Shown: in pieces, positions 26,642 through 35,338 of the stretch
How positions within the stretch are numbered: the stretch's first letter is position 1
How the letters are laid out: each line of letters begins with the position of its first letter
Source of the DNA: Pseudomonas sp. B21-015
GTDB lineage: Bacteria; Pseudomonadota; Gammaproteobacteria; Pseudomonadales; Pseudomonadaceae
Length of the DNA: 64,000 nucleotides
Direction of reading: 5' to 3'
NCBI RefSeq assembly: GCF_024749285.1
Contig: NZ_CP087196.1
Span: forward strand, 4,154,001 to 4,218,000
Notes under the pieces: generated by a model
Database searches by the model: none
The model's input: the letters and a program-made list of their open reading frames with translations, nothing else
Told to the model about the DNA's origin: nothing
Program-made: the position numbers and the translations under genes

Positions 26642-27202
26642 TCACCCAATCCAGCGGATCACTGGCTCCTTCCGGGGGACGGGCGCGGGTGCAGTTTGCG
26701 GGTGGCCCACGATGATTGGCGCCACTGGCGTCCACTCGGAGGGAAGGCCGAGTACATGCTTTCCTTGCGGCGTATCTAGAAAACCCTGGGCAAAACCGAT
26801 CCAGCAAGTACCCAGTCCTTCAGCGTATGCCGCAAGCATCAGGTTTTCGGCAGCTAGTGCGCAGTCTTCGACGACCCACTGACCTGGCGCGGTTCCCGAA
26901 ATCAGGATGAGTACCGGCGCGTGGTAGAAGATTTGATAGTTTTCATCATCGAGCAATGTATGGAAGTGCTCGGGCTGGGCCGCTGCGGGTATTGTCGCCA
27001 ACAGGTGAGCTTTCGCTTCGCGCGAGACCCGATCCAGCAGGCTCTGGTCGCGTATGACGGTAAATGTCCACGGTTGTTGGTTCATCGCGCTGGGCGCCTG
27101 CGCAGCGGCACTGATCAAACGACGAATGACGTCCTCATCAACCGCTTCTGTCGTGTACTCCCGCGTCGAGCGACGGCCCGAGATCGCCTTATCGATGTTC
27201 AT
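26642..27202 (-). CDS. Nitroreductase family flavoprotein
   Basis: 186 residues starting MNIDKAISGRRSTREYT. FMN-binding motifs are SGRRSTREY near the N-terminus, APSAMNQQPWTF at about residue 40, and the late GLGTCWIGFA. The family reduces nitro compounds, quinones or flavins with NAD(P)H. ATG 27202 is preceded by GAGG ten bases away; the ATG three codons earlier is too close to that site. An exact Anr box lies 65 bases upstream, which suits a redox enzyme used at low oxygen. Confidence 0.92.
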   Translation of the reverse strand: MNIDKAISGRRSTREYTTEAVDEDVIRRLISAAAQAPSAMNQQPWTFTVIRDQSLLDRVSREAKAHLLATIPAAAQPEHFHTLLDDENYQIFYHAPVLILISGTAPGQWVVEDCALAAENLMLAAYAEGLGTCWIGFAQGFLDTPQGKHVLGLPSEWTPVAPIIVGHPQTAPAPVPRKEPVIRWIG

Positions 27203-27266
27203 GGGGGGCATACCTCAAAAGAGTGTCACATCCTTTATAAAGTCATCCGCCCACGAGGGCTTGCTG

Positions 27267-27280
27267 TTGATTTAAATCAA
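27267..27280. promoter_or_regulatory. Anr/FNR box upstream of nitroreductase
   Basis: TTGATTTAAATCAA, an exact palindrome centred 71 bases before ATG 27202. It lies between the nitroreductase and the divergent polysaccharide deacetylase operon. Confidence 0.85.
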
Positions 27281-27350
27281 ATCAAGGCACAACCGGCCTC
27301 CCGTTTTGTCTGACGACTCGCCCCCTCGGAGCGGACCACATTGCGCGAAA

Positions 27351-27364
27351 TTGATCTGCATCAG
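27351..27364. promoter_or_regulatory. Near-consensus Anr/FNR box upstream of deacetylase operon
   Basis: TTGATCTGCATCAG has one mismatch and is centred about 100 bases upstream of ATG 27458. Confidence 0.55.
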
Positions 27365-27457
27365 ATCGACGATGAACGCTCAATGCACACTGCAAGCGTC
27401 TGGCTCGCTCTCGCGACAGGCAACGCGAGTGAAAACGGCTTGCGCAGGAGCGCTGAC

Positions 27458-28306
27458 ATGTGCGGGAAAATCATGGTGTGTATCGGTGGCAGCGTCGCGT
27501 TCCGGCTGCTGATCCGCGTCATGTTGGTATGCGTCTGCGCACCGGCCTGGGGCGCGGACGGCGCCACACAGAGCGCCGAACCACGCGTCACGATCCTCGT
27601 TTACCACCGTTTCTCGGACACGGCCGACGACTCGATGACCGTGCGCATGAGCACCTTCGAAACCCAGTTGCGCGTCCTGCACGAGCACGGCTACCACATC
27701 GTGTCGCTGCGCGAGGTGGTCGACTGGCTGCGGGATCCCAATGCGACGTTAGCGTCGAATCCGGTGGCTATCACCGTTGACGACGGGCATCGTTCGGTAT
27801 TCGACAAACTGCTGCCCGTGGTGCTGCGCGAGCGTTTTCCGGTGACCCTGTTTATCTATCCATCGGCAATCTCGAACGCGTCCTATGCACTGACCTGGGA
27901 GCAGTTGCGCACCCTGAAACAGACCGGACTCATCGACATCCAGTCGCATACGTTCTGGCACCCCAATTTCAACGTCGAGCGCAGGCACCGCACGCCGGCG
28001 GATTTACAGCAATTCGTCCGTGCCCAACTGCAAAAATCACGTCAACGCATCGAGTCGCAAACCAGTGCGCAGGTCGACATGCTCGCGTGGCCGTTCGGTA
28101 TCTACGACGACGAATTGATCGCACTCGCCTCCAACGAGGGTTACGCCGTGGCCTTCACACTAGACGCGCGCAAGGCCGATCGGCACGCGCGACTACTCGC
28201 CCTGCCGCGCTTTCTGATGAGTGACGCCTACGGCGCACGCGCGTTCGCGCAGTTGCTCGGCGAACCAGACACTGCGCCGACACCCGCAGAGGGAAACCCG
28301 CGATGA
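27458..28306 (+). CDS. Polysaccharide deacetylase (NodB homology)
   Basis: About 282 residues with a signal peptide (VAFRLLIRVMLVCVCAPAWG then ADG). NodB motifs are VTILVYHRF, the metal/catalytic Asp pair in AITVDDGH and the zinc motif SHTFWHPN; the late LAWPFGIYDDELI is also typical. It resembles the N-terminal half of PgaB, so de-N-acetylation of a glycan in the periplasm is likely. The open frame starts upstream, but ATG 27458 has GGAG at good distance; another ATG is at 27473. It is the first gene of a three-gene operon and overlaps the next gene by 4 bases. Confidence 0.9.
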   Translation: MCGKIMVCIGGSVAFRLLIRVMLVCVCAPAWGADGATQSAEPRVTILVYHRFSDTADDSMTVRMSTFETQLRVLHEHGYHIVSLREVVDWLRDPNATLASNPVAITVDDGHRSVFDKLLPVVLRERFPVTLFIYPSAISNASYALTWEQLRTLKQTGLIDIQSHTFWHPNFNVERRHRTPADLQQFVRAQLQKSRQRIESQTSAQVDMLAWPFGIYDDELIALASNEGYAVAFTLDARKADRHARLLALPRFLMSDAYGARAFAQLLGEPDTAPTPAEGNPR

Positions 28307-29574
28307 CCTACATCCGCGCACTGAGGCGCTATGCGATCCCGGCGCTACTCGCCGTCACGGCCCTGCTGACCGAGCAAGGCGCACAGGCCGTCACCGGAGT
28401 CGTGCTCGACTCGAGCACGCAGAAACCGCTTGCCGACGCGATCATCACGACATCGGCCGGCGTGATGCGTACCGACGAAAACGGACGGTTCGAGACGGCC
28501 GAGGCAGTCGAGAGTGTCGCAGCCCGCGCCCCTGGGTATTTGCGCACCGAGGTCAAAGTGAGCGACGAAACACCCGTGACGCTCGCACTGACCCCGTTCC
28601 GCCCCAAAGCGGTCTATCTGTCGGCGTTCGGTGTGACCAGTTCGACCCTGCGCAACAACGCTGTCAGCCTTACTGAAAACACCGAGATCAATGCATTGGT
28701 GATCGACGTCAAGGATGACCGTGGCCTGACGCCCTATCGCAGTGTGGCACGCGAGACAATCGGCGCGGCGGCCCATGTGACCACACGGTCACCTCAGATG
28801 CGCGACTTTCCGGCGTTGCTTGCCAAGCTGCATGCGCAACACCCGTACCTGATCGCGCGTATTGTGGTATTCAAGGACGATCCATTCGCCAGCGCGCATC
28901 CCGAATGGAGCGTGCACACCGCCGACGGCCAGCCGTGGCGGGACCGCGAAAAACTGCAATGGATGGATCCGTATTCGCACGAGGTCTGGCAGCACAATCT
29001 CGATATCGCCGAGGAGGCCGCGCGGATGGGTTTCGACGAGATCCAGTTCGACTATGTGCGTTTTCCCGACAAGAGCGGGCTGCACTTTGCCCTCCCCAAC
29101 AACCGCGCCAACCGGACGGCGGCGATCATCGGCTTTCTGCAGGCCGCACGCGCGCGGCTCGCGCCCTACAACGTGTTCGTCTCCGCAGACATCTTCGGCT
29201 ACGTCTGCTGGAACCTCGACGATACGGCAATCGGGCAACAAATCGAACTGCTGGGCGCGGAGCTCGACTACATTTCTCCGATGTTGTACCCGTCCGGTTT
29301 CACATGGGGGCTGCCGGGCTTTACCAACCCGACAGCCGACCCCGGCCAGATTGTCAGGCGTACCCTGACGGAGGCGATGCGGCGCACCCATCTGCCGGGT
29401 GTGCGCTTTCGTCCCTGGCTCCAGGCCTTTCGCGACTATGCCTTCGATCGTCGCCCGTTTGACGCCGCAGCAATCAGTGCGCAGATTAACGCCGCCAACG
29501 CAGCCGGCACCGATGGATGGATGTTATGGAACCCACGCAATCACTACGATGCCGCCGATCTGCCACAGCGCTGA
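28303..29574 (+). CDS. Putative glycoside hydrolase (DUF4015/GH-like)
   Basis: 423 residues: signal peptide (1-29), a carboxypeptidase-regulatory-like beta domain at about 30-95 (VTGVVLDSSTQKPLADAI, then TDENGRFET), and a TIM-barrel hydrolase. The barrel shows NALVIDVKDDRG, the active-site strand GFDEIQFDYVRFPD and YISPMLYPSGF, the pattern of the DUF4015 family related to the PgaB C-terminal hydrolase domain. Preceded immediately by a deacetylase, the pair is like a split and extended PgaB. The polymer substrate is unknown. Confidence 0.88.
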   Translation: MTYIRALRRYAIPALLAVTALLTEQGAQAVTGVVLDSSTQKPLADAIITTSAGVMRTDENGRFETAEAVESVAARAPGYLRTEVKVSDETPVTLALTPFRPKAVYLSAFGVTSSTLRNNAVSLTENTEINALVIDVKDDRGLTPYRSVARETIGAAAHVTTRSPQMRDFPALLAKLHAQHPYLIARIVVFKDDPFASAHPEWSVHTADGQPWRDREKLQWMDPYSHEVWQHNLDIAEEAARMGFDEIQFDYVRFPDKSGLHFALPNNRANRTAAIIGFLQAARARLAPYNVFVSADIFGYVCWNLDDTAIGQQIELLGAELDYISPMLYPSGFTWGLPGFTNPTADPGQIVRRTLTEAMRRTHLPGVRFRPWLQAFRDYAFDRRPFDAAAISAQINAANAAGTDGWMLWNPRNHYDAADLPQR

Positions 29575-31904
29575 AGCGCTGGGCGATACTGCTTGGCTTC
29601 GCGATGACGGCGCACATGGCCTGCGCCGCCGATCTCGACGCGACGACGCGCCTGCAAGCCGCACAGATCGTTGAGGGCCAGATCGCCGCCGGACGCGTTC
29701 CGGGAGCCGTTGTCCTGATCGGTGACTCCAAGCAGGTGTTGTATCGCCAGGCCTTTGGACAACGCACGACGACGCCCCCCCGCGAGCCGATGACGCTGGA
29801 CACCGAGTTCGATCTGGCATCGCTGACCAAAGTCATCGCGACGACCACGGCCATCCTGCAACTGGCCGAAACGGGCCGTATCAACCTGGACGCACCCGTT
29901 GCACGGTATTGGCCTGCCTTTGGGTCCCACGGCAAAGAGGCGGTGAAGGTGCGTGACCTGCTGGCGCACACGTCCGGGCTGCGCCCAGACTTGCCTGGGC
30001 GGCCAGCCCGTGCGGGCCGCAAAGGTGTGTTGAGCGCCATCGCGGCGCAGCGGCTGCGCAACGCGCCGGGTGCCCAAGTCATTTACAGTGACCTGAATTT
30101 CGTGGTGCTCGGCGAGCTGGTCGAACGCATCACCCACAGCTCGCTCGACGCCTATTGCCAGGCTCACATCTTCGGGCCGCTGGGCATGCGCGATACGGTT
30201 TTTCTGCCGGATACCCTGCGAGCGACACGCAGCGCACCGACACTCGCCACCAAGGCCGGCACGCTCCGGGGGCACGTACACGATCCGACGGCGCAATGGA
30301 TGGGCGGCGTCTCCGGCAACGCCGGGCTGTTTTCCACGGCGGACGACCTTGCGCGTTTCGCGCAGATGGTGCTGAACCAGGGGCGCGCCGGCAACCGACA
30401 GATCCTGCGGCCGGCGAGTATCTCCGCCCTGGCGAGCGCCGCATCGCCGTTCGACAGCGTGCCGTGGCGCGGCCTTGGCTGGGAACTGGCCGCACCGTTC
30501 GCGCCGAACCATGATCGTCTGCCGCCGATTGGCGTCATCGGCCATACCGGATACACCGGCACGGGGCTGTGGATTGATCTGGTGACCCGCCAATTCATCG
30601 TCATCCTGAGCAACCGGGTGTATCCCGATGACCGCGGTGACGCTCGCCCGCTTCGTGCGCAATTGCTTGCACTGATGGCCAGTCGCGGGGCACCTGCAAG
30701 CGGCGCGCAAATCGGCCGGTTGCTGCCCTCTGCGTTGCCGGCGCTGCGTGCCGCCGATCGCCTGCCCACCTCGACGGGCCCGGTGCAGACAGGCATTGAC
30801 GTGCTTGAGGCACAGCAATTTGCCCCGCTCACCGGCATGCGCGTGGGCTTGATCACCAATCGCAGCGGATTCGACGCCAAAGGCCGACGCACCGTCGACG
30901 TCCTCGCCCACGCGCCAGGCGTCAGGCTGGCGGCGCTGTTTTCGCCGGAACATGGGCTGAACATCGACGTGGACGAGCGGGTCGGCGACACCCTAGACCC
31001 GGCGACGGGCCTCACCGTGCACAGTCTCTACGGCGCAACGCGGCGCTTGCCGGCCGGCTCGCTCAAGGGACTGGATGCGCTGATCTTCGATATTCAGGAC
31101 GCCGGCGTGCGCTTCTTCACCTATGAGACGACACTCGGCTACGCACTCGAAGCCGCAGCAGCGCAAGGCATCGCGCTGTTCGTACTGGACCGGCCCAACC
31201 CACTCGGCGCACAGCGCTTCGGCGGCCCGGTAATGGACAGTCGCCGCGAATCGTTTACCGGCTATTTCCCTGCACCGCTGCAACCCGGCATGACCGTCGG
31301 CGAGCTGGCGCGTCTATTCAACCGCAACAAGCACATTGGTGCGGATCTGCGCGTGGTGCCGATGCAGGGATACCGGCGCGCGATGACCTTTGCCGACACC
31401 GGGTTGGGATGGGTGCCGCTCTCGCCGAACCTGCGCACGCTCTCCCAGCTGGATCTGTACCCGGATATCGGTTTGCTCGAAGGTGCGAATCTGAGTGTGG
31501 GGCGCGGCACACCGCACCCGTTCGAGTGGGTTGGCGCACCGTGGATCGACGCAACCCGGCTCGCCAATGCGCTGAATGCGCTTGATGTCGGCGCGCGTTT
31601 CGAGCCGGTCGACTTCGTCCCCACCGAATCAAACTGGCACGGTCGGCTCTGCCATGGTGTGAGCATCACCCGCGCCCCAACGCCTGCGCAACGTCCCGTA
31701 GCCAGCCTGGGATTGACGCTACTCGCCACCCTGCACACGCTTTATCCCCAAGTACTCGACCTGGCGGCGACCCGCGATTCGATCGGCTCGCAAAGCGTGT
31801 GGCAGGCGATTCGCGACGGCGCGACACCTGACACGGCGCAGGCACTCGACGCGGTGCCGCTTGCGCGCTTCGCGCGGTTACGGCAAGAGAGCTTGCTGTA
31901 TTGA
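29517..31904 (+). CDS. Fusion: serine hydrolase (beta-lactamase fold) + DUF1343 (NamZ-like)
   Basis: 795 residues. After a signal-like helix (about 20-38) comes a class C-type penicillin-binding/esterase domain with SLTK (102-105), YSDLN (190-194) and HTG (343-345). From about residue 425 a DUF1343 domain follows (GMRVGLITNRSG, LFSPEHG at 474-480). In Bacillus the DUF1343 protein NamZ is an exo-N-acetylmuramidase encoded beside the AmiE amidase, which has the same beta-lactamase fold. Here both activities appear joined, suggesting muropeptide turnover. The start (29517 or 29526) overlaps the previous gene by over 45 bases and is uncertain; an ATG at 29604 would shorten the signal. Confidence 0.9.
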   Translation: MDVMEPTQSLRCRRSATALKRWAILLGFAMTAHMACAADLDATTRLQAAQIVEGQIAAGRVPGAVVLIGDSKQVLYRQAFGQRTTTPPREPMTLDTEFDLASLTKVIATTTAILQLAETGRINLDAPVARYWPAFGSHGKEAVKVRDLLAHTSGLRPDLPGRPARAGRKGVLSAIAAQRLRNAPGAQVIYSDLNFVVLGELVERITHSSLDAYCQAHIFGPLGMRDTVFLPDTLRATRSAPTLATKAGTLRGHVHDPTAQWMGGVSGNAGLFSTADDLARFAQMVLNQGRAGNRQILRPASISALASAASPFDSVPWRGLGWELAAPFAPNHDRLPPIGVIGHTGYTGTGLWIDLVTRQFIVILSNRVYPDDRGDARPLRAQLLALMASRGAPASGAQIGRLLPSALPALRAADRLPTSTGPVQTGIDVLEAQQFAPLTGMRVGLITNRSGFDAKGRRTVDVLAHAPGVRLAALFSPEHGLNIDVDERVGDTLDPATGLTVHSLYGATRRLPAGSLKGLDALIFDIQDAGVRFFTYETTLGYALEAAAAQGIALFVLDRPNPLGAQRFGGPVMDSRRESFTGYFPAPLQPGMTVGELARLFNRNKHIGADLRVVPMQGYRRAMTFADTGLGWVPLSPNLRTLSQLDLYPDIGLLEGANLSVGRGTPHPFEWVGAPWIDATRLANALNALDVGARFEPVDFVPTESNWHGRLCHGVSITRAPTPAQRPVASLGLTLLATLHTLYPQVLDLAATRDSIGSQSVWQAIRDGATPDTAQALDAVPLARFARLRQESLLY

Positions 31905-31917
31905 GCTGCCCGCAGCG

Positions 31918-32196
31918 TCATCCATTGCCGATGGATGGCGCCTGTTCACCCGGTGTTTCCTTTTCCATCAGATAGGCGACGAGCTTGTCCAGGGTGTCCA
32001 CCTGTTGGTAATCGATTTCAGGAATGACCACACCCAGGCTCCGATTCAGGGCTTCGATGAAACGAAGCCAATCCATGGAATCCAGATCAACCTCCTCGCG
32101 TAGCGGGCGGTCACCGGGTAATTGTTCAGGGTCGACTTCAGGAGCGATGCCCTTCAACGCGTTCAACACCTGATTGCGTACCGATAGCGGGTCCAT
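31918..32196 (-). CDS. Acyl carrier protein-like
   Basis: 92 residues starting MDPLSVRNQVLNALKGIAPE; ATG 32196 lies behind GAGG. The phosphopantetheine site is DLDSMD with Ser40, and helix two continues WLRFIEALNRSLGV. The protein is acidic as ACPs are. It is the last gene of an operon with an acyl-CoA synthetase and a lipoyl-dependent dehydrogenase, an unusual place for an ACP. It is 10 bases after the E2 gene. It may accept the acyl group made by the complex; this is inference. Confidence 0.88.
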   Translation of the reverse strand: MDPLSVRNQVLNALKGIAPEVDPEQLPGDRPLREEVDLDSMDWLRFIEALNRSLGVVIPEIDYQQVDTLDKLVAYLMEKETPGEQAPSIGNG

Positions 32197-32206
32197 GGGC
32201 TCACCC

Positions 32207-33325
32207 TCACAGGTTCTCTGGGGTTTGTAACAAACGACGGACTTCCCCCAGGAAGCGTGCGCCGTAGTGACCATCGCTGACCCGATGATCGGCTGACAAG
32301 CTGCTGACGACGGTGGGCATGACACACAACTGGCTATCTTGGACCCAGGGCCGCTCGCCGATACGACCGAAACCGACCAGGGCGACTTGGGGCGGGTAGA
32401 TCACCCCCAATACGCTGTCTACGCCCTGATCGCCGAGCTGGGTGACCGTAATGCCGGCGCCACCGAGCTCGGAGCTGCGCAGAGAACCGCTGCGGGCGCG
32501 CTCCACCAGGCTGGTCAGTTCACTCATCAAATCGGTCAAGGACGTGTCGGCCACATGCCGCAGAACCGGGGCGACTAACCCGCCCTGGCGCAAGGTGATT
32601 GCCACGCCAAGGTCTGTATCGGGGGCCGGCTTGAAGCCGTTGTCCTGCCAGGAGCCGTTGAGCTGCGGATAGTCACGCAAGGCCAACGCCACCGCTTTGA
32701 GCAGCAAGACACTGGGCAACAGACGCTCCTGCAATGGGCTTTGTCCGTTGTGTGCCTTCAGCCAGGACATAGCCCTATCCAAGGCGATGGTTTCGCTCAG
32801 GTAGTAATGGGGAATCTCGCGTTTTGAGCGACTCATCGCCGCGGCGATCGTGCGACGCATGGCCTGGTTATGGTCGGGTTCCGGCGCCACACGGGCGGCG
32901 GCTTCGACATCTTCCAGGGTCACCACACCGTGTGGTCCATGGCCCTGCACCTGACTGGCATCGAGCCCCAGCTCGGCAGCGCGTTTGCGTGCTGCGGGAG
33001 AAATCTTCGGCCGCCTTGCGCAAAGGTTTTCCGTCTCACGCGGCACAAGCACGGGAGTCGATGCCCGTCGCACACTCTGCGGACTTTCACCCGGCTCCAG
33101 CAACTGCGCGATGGCGGTACCGACAGGCACCTTGGCACCGACATCGATCAGCAGTTGCAAGACCGTGCCCTCGTGCCAGCACTCTATGTCGATAGCAGCC
33201 TTGGCCGTATCGACGACGGCAATCACCTGACCCGGATTGACCGCATCACCAGGATGGATTTTCCATTCCAGCAACGTGCCTTCATCCATATCGGCTCCCA
33301 GCGATGGCAGTTTGAATTCGATCAT
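32207..33325 (-). CDS. Dihydrolipoamide acyltransferase (E2)
   Basis: 372 residues starting MIEFKLPSLGADMDEG with AGGAGG before ATG 33325. One lipoyl domain (1-80) has the lipoylated Lys in VDTAKAAID (Lys42). The peripheral subunit-binding domain is KISPAARKRAAELGLDASQV at about 108-127. The catalytic domain ends with SADHRVSDG, holding the active-site His and Asp. Together with the E1 alpha and beta genes it forms a branched/acetoin/pyruvate-type 2-oxoacid dehydrogenase complex. No E3 (lipoamide dehydrogenase) is in the operon, so a shared one must be used. Confidence 0.93.
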   Translation of the reverse strand: MIEFKLPSLGADMDEGTLLEWKIHPGDAVNPGQVIAVVDTAKAAIDIECWHEGTVLQLLIDVGAKVPVGTAIAQLLEPGESPQSVRRASTPVLVPRETENLCARRPKISPAARKRAAELGLDASQVQGHGPHGVVTLEDVEAAARVAPEPDHNQAMRRTIAAAMSRSKREIPHYYLSETIALDRAMSWLKAHNGQSPLQERLLPSVLLLKAVALALRDYPQLNGSWQDNGFKPAPDTDLGVAITLRQGGLVAPVLRHVADTSLTDLMSELTSLVERARSGSLRSSELGGAGITVTQLGDQGVDSVLGVIYPPQVALVGFGRIGERPWVQDSQLCVMPTVVSSLSADHRVSDGHYGARFLGEVRRLLQTPENL

Positions 33326-33371
33326 GGTTGACCCTCCTGGCCCGATACCTGGACGCGGCACAGGCACGCCA

Positions 33372-34358
33372 TCACGTTGCAGTTCCTTCGCACAGCTCAT
33401 GCGCGGCGGCGACGATCGTCGACACTTGTGGCAGCGCGGCGTCTTCAAGATGCCGGGGATAAGGCATCGGCACTTCGGCGCTGCACACCCGTGCTGGCGG
33501 TGCATCCAGCTCGAAAAAGCCCTGTTCGACGATCCGCGTGATGATTTCCGCTGCCAGGCTGCCGCTGCGCCAGCCTTCATCGACGACGAGGGCACGACGG
33601 GTTTTGCAGACCGACGTCATGATTGTGGTGTCATCCAGCGGGCGCAGAACCCGCAGGTCGATGACTTCACAATCAATGCCCTCCCCGGCCAGTTGCTCAG
33701 CCGCTGTCAGGGCCTTGCCGAGTGTGCCGCCATACGTAATCAGGGTCAGGTCGTGGCCGACTCGGCGGACCTTGGCGGCACTGATGTCCAGAGCCTTCCA
33801 GTCGCCGGTATCACCTTCCATGTTGTAGAGCTGGGCGTGTTCGAAAATCAGCACCGGGTCCGGATCCAGCAGCGCAGGCCAGAGCATGCCGCGTGCATCC
33901 TCGACGGTCGCCGGGGCGAGAATTTTCAGCCCGGGGATATGCGCATACCAGCCTTCGAGACTGTGCGAGTGTTGCGCCGCGAGCTGACGTCCCGCGCCCG
34001 TCGCCATGCGCACCACCAGAGGAACCGAGAATTGTCCGCCGGACATATGCCGCAGGGCAGCGGCCGTATTCATCAGAGGATCAAGGGCGAGCAGGCTGAA
34101 ATTCACGGTCATGATTTCTACGATCGGCCGCATGCCCCCCAGCGCCGCCCCGATACCAGCCCCCACGAAGCCCAACTCGGACAATGGCGCGTCTCGGATG
34201 CGCTCCGGGCCGAAGGCTTCAAGCAGCCCCAAAGAGACGGCATAGCTGCCACCGTAACGACCGACGTCTTCTCCCATCAGAAATACCCGTGGGTCGCGTT
34301 GCAACGCTTCACGCAGTGCCTCGCGCAATGCTTCGCGGTAGGTCATGCGAGCACTCAT
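33372..34358 (-). CDS. 2-oxoacid dehydrogenase E1 beta subunit
   Basis: 328 residues. The transketolase pyrimidine-binding region has [33 protein letters not shown] and [12 protein letters not shown]. The C-terminal domain begins near [15 protein letters not shown] and shows [14 protein letters not shown]. It is a partner of E1 alpha; together they decarboxylate a 2-oxoacid (pyruvate or acetoin cleavage are the likely options) with thiamine diphosphate. Its start overlaps the E1 alpha stop by 4 bases. The gap to E2 is 46 bases. Confidence 0.93.
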   Translation of the reverse strand: MSARMTYREALREALREALQRDPRVFLMGEDVGRYGGSYAVSLGLLEAFGPERIRDAPLSELGFVGAGIGAALGGMRPIVEIMTVNFSLLALDPLMNTAAALRHMSGGQFSVPLVVRMATGAGRQLAAQHSHSLEGWYAHIPGLKILAPATVEDARGMLWPALLDPDPVLIFEHAQLYNMEGDTGDWKALDISAAKVRRVGHDLTLITYGGTLGKALTAAEQLAGEGIDCEVIDLRVLRPLDDTTIMTSVCKTRRALVVDEGWRSGSLAAEIITRIVEQGFFELDAPPARVCSAEVPMPYPRHLEDAALPQVSTIVAAAHELCEGTAT

Positions 34359-35338
34359 GGCGCAGCCCTCGGGGTGTAGACATCACGAGACAGATCCTCC
34401 AGCGGTTCCAGGCTACCGCTTTCGGCATAAGCGACGGCGGCCTCCACTTCAGCGTCCACCTGGGCCAGGATCGCCAGAAAACCGGGCTCGTCCAACAGGC
34501 CTTGCGCCTTTAGCCGGGCGCTGTAGGTGTGAATCGGTCCGCGGGTCTTCCACTGCTCCACCTCAGCCTTGTCGCGATACAGCTGCGGGTCGAACATCGA
34601 GTGGGCGCGAAACCGATAGGTACGAAACTCCAGGAAAAAAGGCCCGCGCCCGTGCCGGATGTGTTCAACCGCCTCCTGGGTGGCTTGGTACACCGCGACC
34701 ACATCCATGCCATCGACAGACCGGGTCTGGACCTTGTACGCCGAGGCTTTGGCACACAGGTCGGTTTGCGACTGCGAACGCTCCAGGGCCGTGCCCATGG
34801 CATAGAGGTTGTTCTCGCAGCAAAACAGCATCGGCAACTGCCACAAGGCGGCCAGGTTGATCGACTCGTGAAACGCCCCTTCCGCCATGGCACCTTCACC
34901 GAAAAAGCACGTGGAGAGCCGTGATCCACCCTGCATACGCTCGGCCAGCGCCAGGCCGACGGTGAGTGGCAAGCCGCCGGCCACGATGGCATTGCCGCCG
35001 AAGAAACGTGTGCCGGCATCGAACAGATGCATTGAGCCGCCGCGCCCTCGCGAGCAGCCTTCCTGGCGCCCATACATCTCGGCCATGATGGTCTTCATGG
35101 GCACTCCCTTGATCAGGGCATGGCCATGTTCGCGATACGTCGCAACCACCGCATCGTCGGCTGCCAGTGCATGCAGAACGCCGACAGCGACCGCTTCTTC
35201 ACCGATGTACAGGTGCAGGAAGCCACGGATCTTGCCCTCGCCATACAACTCGCCGGCGCGCTCCTCAAGGCGGCGGATGCGCACCATGTCCCGCAGCAAG
35301 TCGAGAGAAAAGTCCTTGGGCAACGATTGAAGGCTCAT
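34355..35338 (-). CDS. 2-oxoacid dehydrogenase E1 alpha subunit
   Basis: 327 residues. The thiamine diphosphate motif appears as [21 protein letters not shown] followed by CCENN; the usual GDG is GEG here. Other marks are [28 protein letters not shown] and the phosphorylation-loop-like [11 protein letters not shown]. It belongs to the short alpha subunits of pyruvate and acetoin dehydrogenases. It overlaps the acyl-CoA synthetase gene by 4 bases upstream and the E1 beta gene downstream, so all are co-translated. Confidence 0.93.
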   Translation of the reverse strand: MSLQSLPKDFSLDLLRDMVRIRRLEERAGELYGEGKIRGFLHLYIGEEAVAVGVLHALAADDAVVATYREHGHALIKGVPMKTIMAEMYGRQEGCSRGRGGSMHLFDAGTRFFGGNAIVAGGLPLTVGLALAERMQGGSRLSTCFFGEGAMAEGAFHESINLAALWQLPMLFCCENNLYAMGTALERSQSQTDLCAKASAYKVQTRSVDGMDVVAVYQATQEAVEHIRHGRGPFFLEFRTYRFRAHSMFDPQLYRDKAEVEQWKTRGPIHTYSARLKAQGLLDEPGFLAILAQVDAEVEAAVAYAESGSLEPLEDLSRDVYTPRAAP

